A stretch of DNA of 64,000 nt from Gordonia hongkongensis (GTDB lineage: Bacteria > Actinomycetota > Actinomycetes > Mycobacteriales > Mycobacteriaceae): NCBI RefSeq assembly GCF_023078355.1, contig NZ_CP095552.1:1-64000 (forward strand), in the 5' to 3' direction. A model generated the notes under the pieces. That model was not told the DNA's origin. It searched no databases and saw only the letters and a list, made by a program, of their open reading frames with translations. Shown here piece by piece: positions 40,070 to 49,230 of the stretch. Within the stretch, counting starts at the first letter, position 1. The number at the start of each line of letters is the position of its first letter. Position numbers and translations under genes: made by a program.

Positions 40070-41372
40070 GTGGCGCGACGTTACGCTCGCGGATGTCGCT
40101 GAACGGGTGGATTATGGATTTACGGCCTCGGCGTCATCAGACCTCAATCTGCCAAGGTTTCTCCGCATCACAGATATCGCTCGGCCCAGCCTCGATTGGT
40201 CGAGGGTGCCCGGTTGTCTGATCGACGAGAATGATTTCAAGAGGTACGAGCTCGCCGCCGACGACATCGTCGTTGCTCGGACGGGCGCGACCGTTGGGTA
40301 CGCAAAGCGCATTCGGATGCACCCACGGGCGGTGTTTGCCTCGTATCTCGTGCGATTCAGACTGAGAGGCGATGTTGATCCGCGCTTTGTGGGTGCGGTT
40401 GTGGAATCCCACGCTTATAAACGGTGGGTTCAGCAGAACGCAGGTGGTGCAGCCCAACCGAATGCGAGTGCCAAGGTGCTCGGAGCATTCCCGTTCAGTT
40501 TGCCCGACAGGCCGACTCAAGCGCGGGTTGGGGCAGTGTTCGATACGATTGATGCTCTGATCGAGAACAACCGGCGGCGGGTGGAGGTGCTGGAGGAGAT
40601 GGCGCGGGCCATCTACCGCGAGTGGTTCGTTAAGTTCCGCTACCCTGGCTACGAAGACGTTCCACTCGTCGACTCCGCCCTCGGTCCGATCCCGGTCGGG
40701 TGGGAGGTACATCCGTTCTCCGCGATAGTGGAGTACCACATCGGGGGCGGGTGGGGTACAGAACAAGAAGGGACGGGTTCGGCGGAACCTGCATACGTCA
40801 TTCGTGGGACCGATATTCCACGCGTGGCCCATTCAGACGTGACGACCGTTCCATTCCGTTTCCACCGCGAATCCAATCTTCGTTCTAGAAAGCTCAGGCA
40901 CGGGGACATCGTCCTTGAAGTTTCCGGCGGTAGCAAAGGCCAGCCGGTTGGCCGCTCACTGCTTATACGGCAGTCTTTGCTCGATGCGTTTGACGCACCG
41001 ACAATGTGTGCCAGCTTCTGCAAACTGGTCCGGGTCAACCCGGCCGTAGCTGAGCCCGGCATCGTGTTCCTAATGCTGCAGGAAGCCTATGCGAATGGCC
41101 AGTTGGACACCTTCCAGGTCCAGTCGACAGGCATCACGAACTTCAGGTGGAAACCCTTCCTACAGCATTTCAAAGTTCCAATGCCTCCTCGGCAGCAGCA
41201 GAAAGAGCTTGTTCAAGTCTTCGACCGTCTGGGCGACCTCGCCGCTACCAGCGGACGCAGGATTGTTGTCCTGACGCAAATCCGGGACATGCTGCTGCCA
41301 AAGCTCGTAAGTGGGCAGTTGGACGTGTCCTTGCTAGACCTTAGCGCTCTGGTGGCAGATCGGGTTGAGTGA
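40062..41372 (+). CDS. hsdS: Type I restriction-modification specificity subunit HsdS
   Basis: A 436-residue specificity subunit with two target-recognition domains (about 5-150 and 215-370), each followed by a conserved coiled-coil region: LIENNRRRVEVLEEMARAIY then REWFVKFRYPG in the centre and the LATSGRRIVVLTQIRDMLLP helix at the end. ATG 40062 overlaps the hsdM stop by 8 bases. Length is complete. The recognition sequence cannot be read by eye. Confidence 0.95.
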   Translation: MSRWRDVTLADVAERVDYGFTASASSDLNLPRFLRITDIARPSLDWSRVPGCLIDENDFKRYELAADDIVVARTGATVGYAKRIRMHPRAVFASYLVRFRLRGDVDPRFVGAVVESHAYKRWVQQNAGGAAQPNASAKVLGAFPFSLPDRPTQARVGAVFDTIDALIENNRRRVEVLEEMARAIYREWFVKFRYPGYEDVPLVDSALGPIPVGWEVHPFSAIVEYHIGGGWGTEQEGTGSAEPAYVIRGTDIPRVAHSDVTTVPFRFHRESNLRSRKLRHGDIVLEVSGGSKGQPVGRSLLIRQSLLDAFDAPTMCASFCKLVRVNPAVAEPGIVFLMLQEAYANGQLDTFQVQSTGITNFRWKPFLQHFKVPMPPRQQQKELVQVFDRLGDLAATSGRRIVVLTQIRDMLLPKLVSGQLDVSLLDLSALVADRVE

Positions 41373-44300
41373 TGATGGCACGGGGTCCGGAGTACGACTA
41401 CGTCGAGCGACCGAGCATGGAGTTGTTGGGTGAGCTTGGCTGGACTCCTATCGACGCCTTCCATGAAATCCTGGGCTCTGATGGCACTTTGGGACGTCAC
41501 TCTCAGCACGATGTGATTCTCACGCACCGCCTGCGCTTTGCGTTGCGCAAACTCAACTCCGAAGACGTCCCTGATCTAGCTTTCGACGAAGCGATCGTGG
41601 CGCTGACCAAGGACCGCTCGGTGATGGACCGGGCGCGCGCCAACCAAGAGGTCTACGACTTGCTACGCGATGGCTACCAAGCCGAGTGGGTGGATGACAA
41701 CGGCGACAGACAGATTGAAACGGTCCGCTACGTTGATCTGCGCGATCCTCTGAACAACGACCTGCTGGCAGTCCAACAAATGTGGGTCAAGGGACCCTTG
41801 CACAGCCGGCGCCTCGACGTGGCTCTGTTCGTCAACGGTGTGCCGTTCGTAGTGCTGGAGTTCAAAGAGCCTAATGCGCCAGTCAAGTCTGCTTACGACG
41901 ACAATCTCACCGACTATCGGGACACCATCCCGCAGCTCTTCGTCCCTAACTGCTTCGTGCTGCTCGCCAACGGCAGTGAGGCGAAGGTCGGGTCGACATA
42001 TGCGCCGTGGGACTTCTTCTCGGACTGGAAAGTTGTTGACGCATTCGGTGCTCGCAGCAAGATTGCCCTAGAGACAGCACTTCGCGGCACCTGCGATCCG
42101 ACAAACCTGCTCGATCTGTTCGAGAACTTCGTTGCCTACATGGAACGTCCCGGCGGGTTAATCAAGATCACGGCGCGCTCACACCAGTACCTGGGCGTCA
42201 ACGCTGCGATCGAGAATCTCCACCGGGCCCGCGCCGAACAGGACAAGCGCCTCGGGGTCTTCTGGCATACCCAAGGATCGGGCAAGAGCCTATCGATGCT
42301 TTGGTTTACGCGGAAGGTGTTGCGTCATGTGCGCGGCAGGTGGACCTTCGTGATGGTCACGGACCGAAGTGAACTCGATACGCAACTGCATGGGGAGTTC
42401 GCGGACGCCGGTGCGATCCCGCCCGAAGCACGAGTACACGCCGACTCCATCGCGCATTTGCGTGAACTACTTGCAGCTGACCACCGCTACGTCTTCACGC
42501 TGATTCAGAAGTTCCAGCCATCCAAGGGTGAACGGCAGATGCCGGTGCTATCCGACCGCTCGGACGTCATCGTCCTCACCGATGAGGCACACCGCAGCCA
42601 GTACGACACCCTGGCACTCAATATGCGAACCGCTCTGCCCAACGCCTCGATGATGGGCTTCACTGGAACCCCACTGATCGCAGGCGAAGAACAGGCGACC
42701 CGCCAGCAGTTCGGCGACTACGTCAGCATCTACAACTTCGGCGACGCCATCGAAGACGGCGCCACTGTCCCCCTCTACTACGAAAACCGCATCCCCGAGC
42801 TACAACTCACCAACGCAGAATTCGCTGAAGAACTCGATGCGCTGCTGGAGGAAGCGGAGCTCGACGAAGACGCAGAGGGAGCACTGGCACGCCGATTCGG
42901 AAAGCAGTACACACTTCTGACCCGTCCAGAGCGTTTGAGGACCCTCGCCAAAGACCTCGTTGCGCACTTCGCCGGCCGCGGGTTCTCGGGCAAGGCGATG
43001 TACGTCGGCCTCGACAAGGCCGCAGCGGTGAGGATGTACGGCCTCGTGCAGGTGGCGTGGAACGAGCAGATCACCGATCTGAAGCGGCAGCACGATGCTC
43101 TTCCCGAACTGGAACGACCCTGGCTGGCCTCTAGGATCAAGTTGATGGAGACCACAGACATGGCAGTCGTTGTCTCTCAAAGTCAGAACGAGTTGAAGAT
43201 GCTCGACGACCTCGGCCTCGACATCCGGCCGCACCGCGAGCGCATGAACCGCGAGGATCTTGCCGAGAAGTTCAAGGACCCGAACGATCCGCTTCGGCTG
43301 GTGTTCGTGTGCGCGATGTGGATGACCGGCTTCGACGCCCCAAGTGTGTCGACCATCTACCTCGACCGCCCGATGAAGAACCACACCCTCATGCAGACCA
43401 TCGCCCGTGCGAACCGCGTGTTCCCGGAGAAGGACAACGGCCTGATCGTCGACTACGTCGGCGTTTTCCGAAACCTCGAGAAGGCCCTCGCTGTCTATGG
43501 AGCGGCCGACGAGGGCGAATCGCCGATTGAGATCATCGACGCTCTCGCGGCGGCGCTCGACGCTGCTGTTGCTGAACTGATCAACTTCTGCGCGGCCGTA
43601 GGCGTCGATCTGATTGTGTTGCGCGACGCTGAGGGTTTCGACCACGTGGCTAAGCGGGACGCCGCTGTCGAGGCACTGCTGGTGGACGAGCAGACCCGCA
43701 ACGACTTCACCGGGAAGGCGCGACAGGTACGGAGACTCTTTAAGGCGCTCCTTCCGAACACGAAAGCCGCTGCGCAGCAGCGCACTGTTGCAGCGATTCG
43801 AGTGCTTGCCGAGCGCATCAACGAAGTGACTAAACCTCCGACCCCCGACATCGGAAGTGTTGCCGATGCTGTCGACGCGTTGCTGGACCGCTCGGTCGGT
43901 GCCGAGGAGTACGTCATCCGCGCGGCTGCCGAAGGAAGCGAGCCCGACCCGCTAATCGACTTGTCGCAAATCGATTTTGACGGACTTGCCGCGAAGCTGG
44001 CCGGCCGCAAGCGCGCCGAGACCGACCGCATGGCTCAGCTTCTTCGCCAGCAAGCCGTCGGCGCAGCTTTGCGCAACCCGACACGCTACGAGCTGGTGGA
44101 GCGGATCGAGCAGTTGATCGCCGAATACAACGCGGGCAGTGTGAACATCGACGAGTACCTGCGTCGTCTCATCGAGCTATCGAAAACGCTGACCGCCGAG
44201 GAGGACCGAGCGGTCCGCGAAGGCATGACCGAGGAGGAGCTTGCGATCTTCGACCTTCTCACCAAACCTGATCCCGTGCTGACAACCGAGGAACGGGAGA

Positions 44301-44695
44301 GGGTTCAGGCAAGCGCGAAGACCGTGTTAGAGCACTTGCACGAGAAGCTGGTGCAGGACTGGCGACGCAAGGTGGACGTGATGAACGACGTCAACAGCAC
44401 CATCCGACGCGTCCTCGACTCAGGTCTGCCCGAGACGCCGTACACCGTCGACATCTTTCGTGAGAAGGTACAGCTCGTCTACGATCACGTTCTCAGCGCA
44501 TACGGAGACGACGGCGAAAGCGTCTACAGCCGACGCACCGACTTCAGGTTTCCAAGCCAGAACGTGGAAATCGAACCTGCGGGACCGATCGACGTGAACA
44601 AGGTCGCTGACGATGTCGTAGCGCGCATACATGCCGATCCGATATTTGCGGCACATGTTGCTGAGCAGCTGCATGAGCAGCGACCTCGCGGCTGA
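41369..44695 (+). CDS. hsdR: Type I restriction endonuclease subunit HsdR
   Basis: A 1108-residue motor and nuclease subunit. The N-terminal nuclease domain has RLDVALFVNGVPFVVLEFKE (the PD-ExK core). The SF2 helicase motor has Walker A HTQGSGKS near 299 and DEAH near 405, TGTPL (motif III region), and motif VI IARANRVF. The C-terminus is helical. GTG 41369 and ATGs at 41372 and 41375 are all possible starts, overlapping the hsdS stop. It appears intact, so the system is likely functional. Confidence 0.96.
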   Translation: MMMARGPEYDYVERPSMELLGELGWTPIDAFHEILGSDGTLGRHSQHDVILTHRLRFALRKLNSEDVPDLAFDEAIVALTKDRSVMDRARANQEVYDLLRDGYQAEWVDDNGDRQIETVRYVDLRDPLNNDLLAVQQMWVKGPLHSRRLDVALFVNGVPFVVLEFKEPNAPVKSAYDDNLTDYRDTIPQLFVPNCFVLLANGSEAKVGSTYAPWDFFSDWKVVDAFGARSKIALETALRGTCDPTNLLDLFENFVAYMERPGGLIKITARSHQYLGVNAAIENLHRARAEQDKRLGVFWHTQGSGKSLSMLWFTRKVLRHVRGRWTFVMVTDRSELDTQLHGEFADAGAIPPEARVHADSIAHLRELLAADHRYVFTLIQKFQPSKGERQMPVLSDRSDVIVLTDEAHRSQYDTLALNMRTALPNASMMGFTGTPLIAGEEQATRQQFGDYVSIYNFGDAIEDGATVPLYYENRIPELQLTNAEFAEELDALLEEAELDEDAEGALARRFGKQYTLLTRPERLRTLAKDLVAHFAGRGFSGKAMYVGLDKAAAVRMYGLVQVAWNEQITDLKRQHDALPELERPWLASRIKLMETTDMAVVVSQSQNELKMLDDLGLDIRPHRERMNREDLAEKFKDPNDPLRLVFVCAMWMTGFDAPSVSTIYLDRPMKNHTLMQTIARANRVFPEKDNGLIVDYVGVFRNLEKALAVYGAADEGESPIEIIDALAAALDAAVAELINFCAAVGVDLIVLRDAEGFDHVAKRDAAVEALLVDEQTRNDFTGKARQVRRLFKALLPNTKAAAQQRTVAAIRVLAERINEVTKPPTPDIGSVADAVDALLDRSVGAEEYVIRAAAEGSEPDPLIDLSQIDFDGLAAKLAGRKRAETDRMAQLLRQQAVGAALRNPTRYELVERIEQLIAEYNAGSVNIDEYLRRLIELSKTLTAEEDRAVREGMTEEELAIFDLLTKPDPVLTTEERERVQASAKTVLEHLHEKLVQDWRRKVDVMNDVNSTIRRVLDSGLPETPYTVDIFREKVQLVYDHVLSAYGDDGESVYSRRTDFRFPSQNVEIEPAGPIDVNKVADDVVARIHADPIFAAHVAEQLHEQRPRG

Positions 44696-45113
44696 CAGTT
44701 GGGTGGTCTGATTCCGAAGACATGTGAGAGTGTCGAGTCGATCTGTCGGGTGATCCGCTGGGCGTGTGCGTTATCGCCCTATCCGGTAGCCGATAACGCA
44801 ACAGGGCGCTCCTCCGCGTCGGGTTGACCCAAGGCGGTTAGACAGGAAAGGCAAGTCCCCGGCAATCAAGGCAGTTGTTGGTCGACGATTTCTTTCTGCC
44901 ATGTCACGGCCACCAACGAGATGGTGCCCGCAGTACCCCCCGGATACGTCCCCGTGTACCTGCCAAAACCTTGGCGCGGGTGAAGGCCAAACTGTGCGGT
45001 AGATACCCCACACAGAGTAGCCGTCGTCCGGCTATGCGCATGCGATTTGTTGCACGGACACGGAGCGCGCGCGGCTCAATCGAACGGCCAGGCGTGGCGG
45101 TTGTCGAGTTGCG
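44696..45113. other. Gap after hsdR, 418 bp
   Basis: No supportable gene, RNA or repeat. It lies between the 3' ends of hsdR (plus) and the small minus-strand gene, so it would need a transcription terminator, but I see no strong hairpin. GC content is lower than the genome core. Confidence 0.4.
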
Positions 45114-45308
45114 CTAGTCCTTCTGTCGTGCGGCGGCAGCGATTCGCGACATGGCACTACGTCTACTGACGGGAAATCTCCGAGTCTCGCCGGACTCCGA
45201 TTTCACCGTTACGATGGCCCAGTCGCTGCCCTTCAGTTCCACCGCGGTGATCGGGCTATCCTCGTCCGTCGCTTCCAGGGTCTGATTCGGGGTGCGAGGC
45301 ATCGTCAC
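45114..45308 (-). CDS. Small hypothetical protein partner of GAF-like membrane protein
   Basis: A 64-residue soluble protein: MTMPRTPNQTLEATDEDSPI at the start, then AVELKGSDWAIVTVKSESGE, a short beta-rich segment, and a basic tail with RRFPVSRRSAMSRIAAAARQ. No family recognised. GTG 45308 overlaps the stop of the upstream membrane protein gene (GTGA), so the pair is coupled; ATG 45302 is an alternative start. Co-location in the restriction island suggests an accessory or defence role, which is only inference. Confidence 0.6.
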   Translation of the reverse strand: MTMPRTPNQTLEATDEDSPITAVELKGSDWAIVTVKSESGETRRFPVSRRSAMSRIAAAARQKD

Positions 45309-46204
45309 TCTCTCTGGCGGTCAAGTTCAGGCAGAAGGTACCGCAGGACAGGATACACGGCGTGAGCGTAGCACCATCCAAGCGGAACGTCTGACACGTG
45401 CTTGAATGCGCCAACCCGCTTCGTGTCGACACAGAGGAAAGCTAAAGGTGGCTGGAGTTCGCTCGGTCCAGCCAGTTGCGCGGCCGACTGGCTGATTGGC
45501 CAGACGATCGTCGACCGGTATGGGTAGTCCCGGGTCTTCAGTAGATTCCTATCCCACTTTGAGTTTTCGTACTCCATTTTCCTGAAACTCATGGGCAGAT
45601 CGTTATTGAAGAATGGCTTTCCGGTCTGGAGGATGTGGAGAAAATCGGTGTTCTTTGCCACAGGCTGGGGTTTCTCAGGTCCCCACCGTTGCTCTCCACT
45701 GCGTAGAATAATATTAATTACAAAAATGTCGGCTGGAGAAGGTGGCGACCCTCGATGCGGTCGAATGTCAGTATCGACATTGACCTCGGCAATGCAAGCC
45801 CTACACTGAGATCCAGTGATCAGTGTGAACGACTGTGCGAAAGAATCTAGTGATAGACTCAAACGTTCAATGAATAGGTCAGGGTTCTCGATTCCATGGA
45901 GCGAGCACTCGGAAGCTTCCTGTAGGTGACGATATGCCCGCTGAAGGATGCCCGCACTCTCGGAATAGCGAGCCCACCGCTCCTGGCGCATGTAGCGAAT
46001 TAATAGGAACAAAGACAAAAGGCATAAATAGACGATCGGTATAATCGTTGCCTGCCACGTAAACAACGCACCGAGGGATACAAGTAGCCCCAAGATCGAC
46101 GCGGTATTCGCTATTTGGTTGAACGGACGTGAGACCGACGTGGCCAGAAAGTTTAATGGTGACCGAAGGACGTTCCAAAGTGGTCGAAAGAAGCGCCGTG
46201 TCAC
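45305..46204 (-). CDS. Two-helix membrane protein with C-terminal GAF-like domain
   Basis: A 299-residue protein. After a basic N-terminus, two adjacent hydrophobic helices (about 35-50 and 52-70, a hairpin with a very short turn) are followed by a charged helical linker and a domain at about 100-295 with GAF-like features: YPYRSTIVWPISQSAA and PPLAFLCVDTKRVGAF, resembling the sheet-helix-sheet end of GAF domains. Single cysteines occur at CRACIAE. Function unknown; a membrane-tethered sensor is inferred. Start GTG 46204. The gene is markedly AT-richer than the flanks, pointing to transfer. Confidence 0.7.
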   Translation of the reverse strand: MTRRFFRPLWNVLRSPLNFLATSVSRPFNQIANTASILGLLVSLGALFTWQATIIPIVYLCLLSLFLLIRYMRQERWARYSESAGILQRAYRHLQEASECSLHGIENPDLFIERLSLSLDSFAQSFTLITGSQCRACIAEVNVDTDIRPHRGSPPSPADIFVINIILRSGEQRWGPEKPQPVAKNTDFLHILQTGKPFFNNDLPMSFRKMEYENSKWDRNLLKTRDYPYRSTIVWPISQSAAQLAGPSELQPPLAFLCVDTKRVGAFKHVSDVPLGWCYAHAVYPVLRYLLPELDRQRE

Positions 46205-46632
46205 GGTTCCTCGCGATCAGGTAGGCATCGTAGTGTGCAGCGTGCGGTATCTAATCGTACTGGAGGCCGCGATCTGAGCTGCTCTTGATGGAGGCGGTGT
46301 AGCCAGCCATCGGTGGTGTTCCGGCCCATATTGCGAGCCTCGACGGAGTTGAACTACCGCCAAGCACCCTCACGATCGACGGGTTCGGGCGCGAGCCTAT
46401 CGGTGCCGGCAACGCACCGCACTGCGCGCGCACGTATTTACAAGCGTCGCCGTCCACCGGCGCTCGTAGGGTTCGTTTGAGGGTCAGGGTGCGCGCAGCG
46501 AGCCAACACTTCTCGTTTCTGGATCTGTCGAGTGGGTACCGTCCTGTCGTTCTACTCGTACTGTTTGCTCTTGCAGCTGTGTAGCGATGCTCGACCGCAC
46601 ATGGTTCGTCTACTCGACCGGAAGGTGCGCAG
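46205..46632. other. Island edge, 428 bp intergenic
   Basis: Divergent promoter region between the GAF-like gene (minus) and the DUF309 gene (plus). GC content rises along it. No supportable gene. A minus-strand frame at 46251-46457 ends with SSSDRGLQY, vaguely like an IS3 transposase motif, but there is no further similarity. This is probably the right boundary of the island. Confidence 0.4.
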
Positions 46633-47067
46633 ATGTCCGATAACCGCGACCGCGACTCCGACGGTCGCGCCCGCCAGGCTCGGCCGCGCGACGAGTTGGG
46701 ACGGCCGCTGCCATATGGCGCACAGGGCGTCGAACCGGTGTCCGAAAAACCGTTGCCGCCCGACGAGACGATCGCTTACGCGTGGCAGCTGCTCGTGGAG
46801 GGTCGGCCGTTCTCCGCGCATGAGGTGTTCGAGACCCGGTGGAAGTCGTGTCCGCCGGACGAACGTCCGTTGTGGCAGGGACTTGCGCAGCTCTGCGTCG
46901 GTCTCACGCACCATCGTCGGGGCAACGCCGTCGGGGCTCGACGCCTCTACGACCGTGCCGCTGCGCACCTGGACGAGTACGAGCGGTCGCACGGACCGAC
47001 CTACGGGATGGATCTCGCGGCTATCCGCGACCGTGCTCTCGCGGAGATCGAATCCGATCCGGCGTGA
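46633..47067 (+). CDS. DUF309-domain protein
   Basis: A 144-residue protein. A polar N-terminus (about 1-50) precedes the DUF309 domain (HEVFETRWKSCPPDERPLWQ, then GLAQLCVGLTHHRRGNAVGA), an all-helical fold with conserved HE and W residues. Function unknown in the family. ATG 46633 follows GAAGGTG. It is convergent with the next gene, four bases apart. Confidence 0.85.
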   Translation: MSDNRDRDSDGRARQARPRDELGRPLPYGAQGVEPVSEKPLPPDETIAYAWQLLVEGRPFSAHEVFETRWKSCPPDERPLWQGLAQLCVGLTHHRRGNAVGARRLYDRAAAHLDEYERSHGPTYGMDLAAIRDRALAEIESDPA

Positions 47068-47071
47068 CGCG

Positions 47072-47620
47072 TCACACCTTCCGGTAGCGCAACAGTGAGA
47101 CACCCTGTTCGAAGCTCTTGGTCTCCATCAGTTGCAGCGCGGGGATCTCCATCCCGTCCGGGAACAGGCGACGACCCGATCCCTGCACGGTCGGATAGAC
47201 GAACAGCCGGTATTCGTCGACCAGCCCGGCGCTGATCAGCTTGTGGCACAAGCTGATACTCCCGGTCACGACGATGTCCTTACCGTCGGCCTTCTTCAGC
47301 GCGGTCACCTCGTCGACGACGTCACCGGACAGCACCGTCGAGTTCTGCCACTCGGGGTCGGTCATCGTGCTCGACACCACATACTTGTGGACGGCGTTCA
47401 GATAGTCGGTGACCCCGGTGGCGTCGTCGGTCTGATGCGGCCAGAAACCGCGGAAGTCCTCGAAGGTCTGTCGTCCGACGAGCAGCGCGTCGGCTTCGGC
47501 GTCCTGCCGGTGGGATTCCGCGGTCAGGTCCGGCGCGTCGACCGTCGGGTCGAACCAGTTGGTCAACATCTCGATCGAGCCGTCGACGGTGATGTTCTGG
47601 GTGATCGCGAGCGTTCGCAT
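47072..47620 (-). CDS. Dihydrofolate reductase-family (RibD C-terminal) protein
   Basis: A 182-residue RibD-C/DHFR-like reductase, a second copy of the fold found at 14310-14888 but only distantly similar. Visible: AITQNITVDGSIEMLTNWFD at the start, LLVGRQTFEDFRGFWPHQTD, and the NADPH motif DIVVTGSISLCHKL followed by the DEYRLFVYPTVQGSGRRLFP element. ATG 47620 has GAGGAGAG upstream. Substrate unknown. Stands alone. Confidence 0.87.
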   Translation of the reverse strand: MRTLAITQNITVDGSIEMLTNWFDPTVDAPDLTAESHRQDAEADALLVGRQTFEDFRGFWPHQTDDATGVTDYLNAVHKYVVSSTMTDPEWQNSTVLSGDVVDEVTALKKADGKDIVVTGSISLCHKLISAGLVDEYRLFVYPTVQGSGRRLFPDGMEIPALQLMETKSFEQGVSLLRYRKV

Positions 47621-47705
47621 GTCTCTCCTCGGGGTCGGCACGTTGCTTATCCCATATGCCGACCGGTTAGCCAAGCGAATGTCATCGGTGAGGCCAGCAA
47701 GGCCC

Positions 47706-48134
47706 CTACCGAGGCGTCAGCTCGACGATGGCCAGCGGGCGCGTCGTCTTCTTCTGGTATCCGGCGTAGCGACCGCGGTTCACCTCGTCGACGAGGACGA
47801 AGCGCCGGGCGTAGTCCGGGTGGTCGGGGTAGGTCGCCCGAGCGGTGACCTGGATGCGGCGTCGACCCACCTGGACCTCGACGCTCGGGTGGGCCTTGAG
47901 GTTGGCGAGCCACCCCGGGGGTCGCGGCGATCCGCCGTTCGACGCGACCACCAGGTAGGCCTCGCCATCGCGCGCATAGGTGAGCGCATTGCACCGCGCC
48001 TCGCCCGTCCGGCGGCCGATCGTCCGCAGCAGCAGCGTGGGAATACCCATCAGCAGTCGGTGGCCGACGAGACCGCCGGAATGCTCGTAGAGCCATTGAT
48101 GGGTCTGCAGTGCTCGGATGAACAGCGACGTCAT
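47706..48134 (-). CDS. Deazaflavin (F420)-dependent nitroreductase-family protein
   Basis: A 142-residue protein of the Ddn/F420-dependent nitroreductase family, a split-barrel fold. It has LLLRTIGRRTGEARCNALTY, YLVVASNGGSPRPPGWLANL and KAHPSVEVQVGRR, the typical pattern around the deazaflavin site, and a tail RPLAIVELTPR. F420 use is inferred from family; the organism group makes F420. ATG 48134. The reading frame remains open upstream into a repeat, but that part is not protein-like. Confidence 0.88.
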   Translation of the reverse strand: MTSLFIRALQTHQWLYEHSGGLVGHRLLMGIPTLLLRTIGRRTGEARCNALTYARDGEAYLVVASNGGSPRPPGWLANLKAHPSVEVQVGRRRIQVTARATYPDHPDYARRFVLVDEVNRGRYAGYQKKTTRPLAIVELTPR

Positions 48135-48234
48135 GGGTCCACTATCGCCGATGTAAAGCCGAGTGAGTGCTCTACAAAGCGCGTCGGCCTCGACGTCCTC
48201 CGCCGAGTGCCCGGCCCGGCGGGTTTCGCTCCTC

Positions 48235-48260
48235 GCACCTGCAGCACCTGCAGCACCTGC
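48235..48260. repeat. Three tandem copies of GCACCTGCA
   Basis: A short run of a 9-base unit, nearly perfect over 26 bases, in the non-coding gap before the palindromic element. Length may vary between isolates. Confidence 0.8.
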
Positions 48261-48317
48261 GGCCTGTCGGCCGTCGTGGGCTACGAAGGAACATTCGTGA
48301 GCGTCGAAATCTCTGCT

Positions 48318-48411
48318 CCCTGAGGTGCGAGCGAAGCGAGCCACGAAGGGTTTGGCAACGTGTCGCACCAGGCCCTTCGTGGCTCGTCGCTGCGCTCCTC
48401 GCACCTCAGGG
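48318..48411. repeat. Palindromic repeat element, copy 1
   Basis: A 94-bp imperfect palindrome. CCCTGAGGTGCGAG at the left end matches CTCGCACCTCAGGG at the right; inside, CCACGAAGGG (48341-48350) pairs with CCCTTCGTGG (48373-48382). The centre reads GGTTTGGCAACG. The same words and order occur at 52594-52809. It is non-coding, between the F420-type gene and the FBP gene. Together with the 9-base run it explains the 285-bp gap. Confidence 0.85.
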
Positions 48412-48419
48412 CCCAGGGG

Positions 48420-48956
48420 TTATGTGGCTCTTTCGGATGAGGGGGCCAAGGGGCTGTCGCCGCTCGCCACCCGCGCTGCGAAGCCGGCCAGGTGACTCCG
48501 CAATGCCTGAATCCGCTGTTGCCGAACGGTTTCGGCGTCGTCGGTGGAGAAGATGGCCGACGGCTTCGCGCGGACATTCGTCGAACATTCGAAGTTCGAG
48601 CAGATGAGTGTCCCGACGGTGTTGCCCTTGCGGCCCGCCGCTCCGGCGAACTTCGCGCTGAAGAACGCCACCTCGTTCGGCAGCTGTACGTCTTCGCAGA
48701 ACGAACACAACGGACGGTTGCGAGGCTGTCGGCCGCCCAGTCGCAGCATGATCCCGACGACACCATCGTCGGTCGGGATGACCAGATAGCCGACCATCGG
48801 GAGTTTCGGATCGCGCCAGCCGACGAAATCCAACCGCTCCCAATCCAACTCGTCGAAGTCGGGTGGGAGCGTCACGCTCTTGCGTTCGCGCAGCGAGGCG
48901 TTGACGAACGACGAACGGATCTGGGAATCGGAAAGGGAATGCATGGATGTGTACAC
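48420..48956 (-). CDS. FBP-domain (FusB-type zinc finger) protein
   Basis: A 178-residue protein of the FBP (EF-G-binding C-terminal treble-clef) family. The zinc ligands are visible as CSFCEDVQLP and CSNFEC, with FFSAKFAGAAGRKGNTVG between. FusB members bind EF-G and rescue fusidic-acid-stalled ribosomes, but many actinobacterial members are uncharacterised, so drug resistance should not be assumed. ATG 48956 or 48944. The gene ends 9 bases after the palindromic element. Confidence 0.85.
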   Translation of the reverse strand: MYTSMHSLSDSQIRSSFVNASLRERKSVTLPPDFDELDWERLDFVGWRDPKLPMVGYLVIPTDDGVVGIMLRLGGRQPRNRPLCSFCEDVQLPNEVAFFSAKFAGAAGRKGNTVGTLICSNFECSTNVRAKPSAIFSTDDAETVRQQRIQALRSHLAGFAARVASGDSPLAPSSERAT

Positions 48957-49230
48957 CTCAGGTGTCGGAGGATAAATGAAGAGAGCACGAGCTGACCGAC
49001 GCGGTCCGTGATGGGACGCGCGCCGATCGGGGCGGGCTGCTCAACCGTCGGCGCGTACCACGCCGACGACCTCCTCACGCCCGGGGGGCGACACACTGAC
49101 TGACACGAGGACCGATGGTGGACCCGCGCGCCATCGCTGTCAACCTGATTGCGGTCCTCGTCGAGCTCACATGTTCCGTTCCCGCTCAACGGGATGTCGT
49201 GAGCGGGAACGGACGATGTGAGCGGTGACG
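48957..49230. other. Gap between FBP gene and wrbA, 274 bp
   Basis: Non-coding, holding the promoter of the minus-strand FBP gene and the terminator of the wrbA-like gene at 49166-49222. Nothing else seen. Confidence 0.4.
49166..49222 (-). terminator. Long hairpin after wrbA-like gene
   Basis: A 23-bp stem with two mismatches: left arm 49166-49188 (ending TTCCCGCTCA) pairs with right arm 49200-49222 (starting TGAGCGGGAA) over an 11-base loop. It lies 9 bases past the stop of the minus-strand quinone oxidoreductase gene. Confidence 0.85.

Noticed and set aside
46251..46457. Minus-strand frame ending SSSDRGLQY, like the HSDRG motif of IS3 transposases
   Set aside because: Only one short word matches; no other transposase motif, no inverted ends, no partner frame.
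38094..46632. Search for a duplicate of the tRNA-Leu 3' end as an att site
   Set aside because: No second copy of TTCAAGTCCCCCTTCGCCCA was seen at the right edge of the island.
48420..48956. FBP-domain protein as a fusidic acid resistance gene
   Set aside because: The zinc finger fits the family, but most actinobacterial members are uncharacterised and there is no resistance context.
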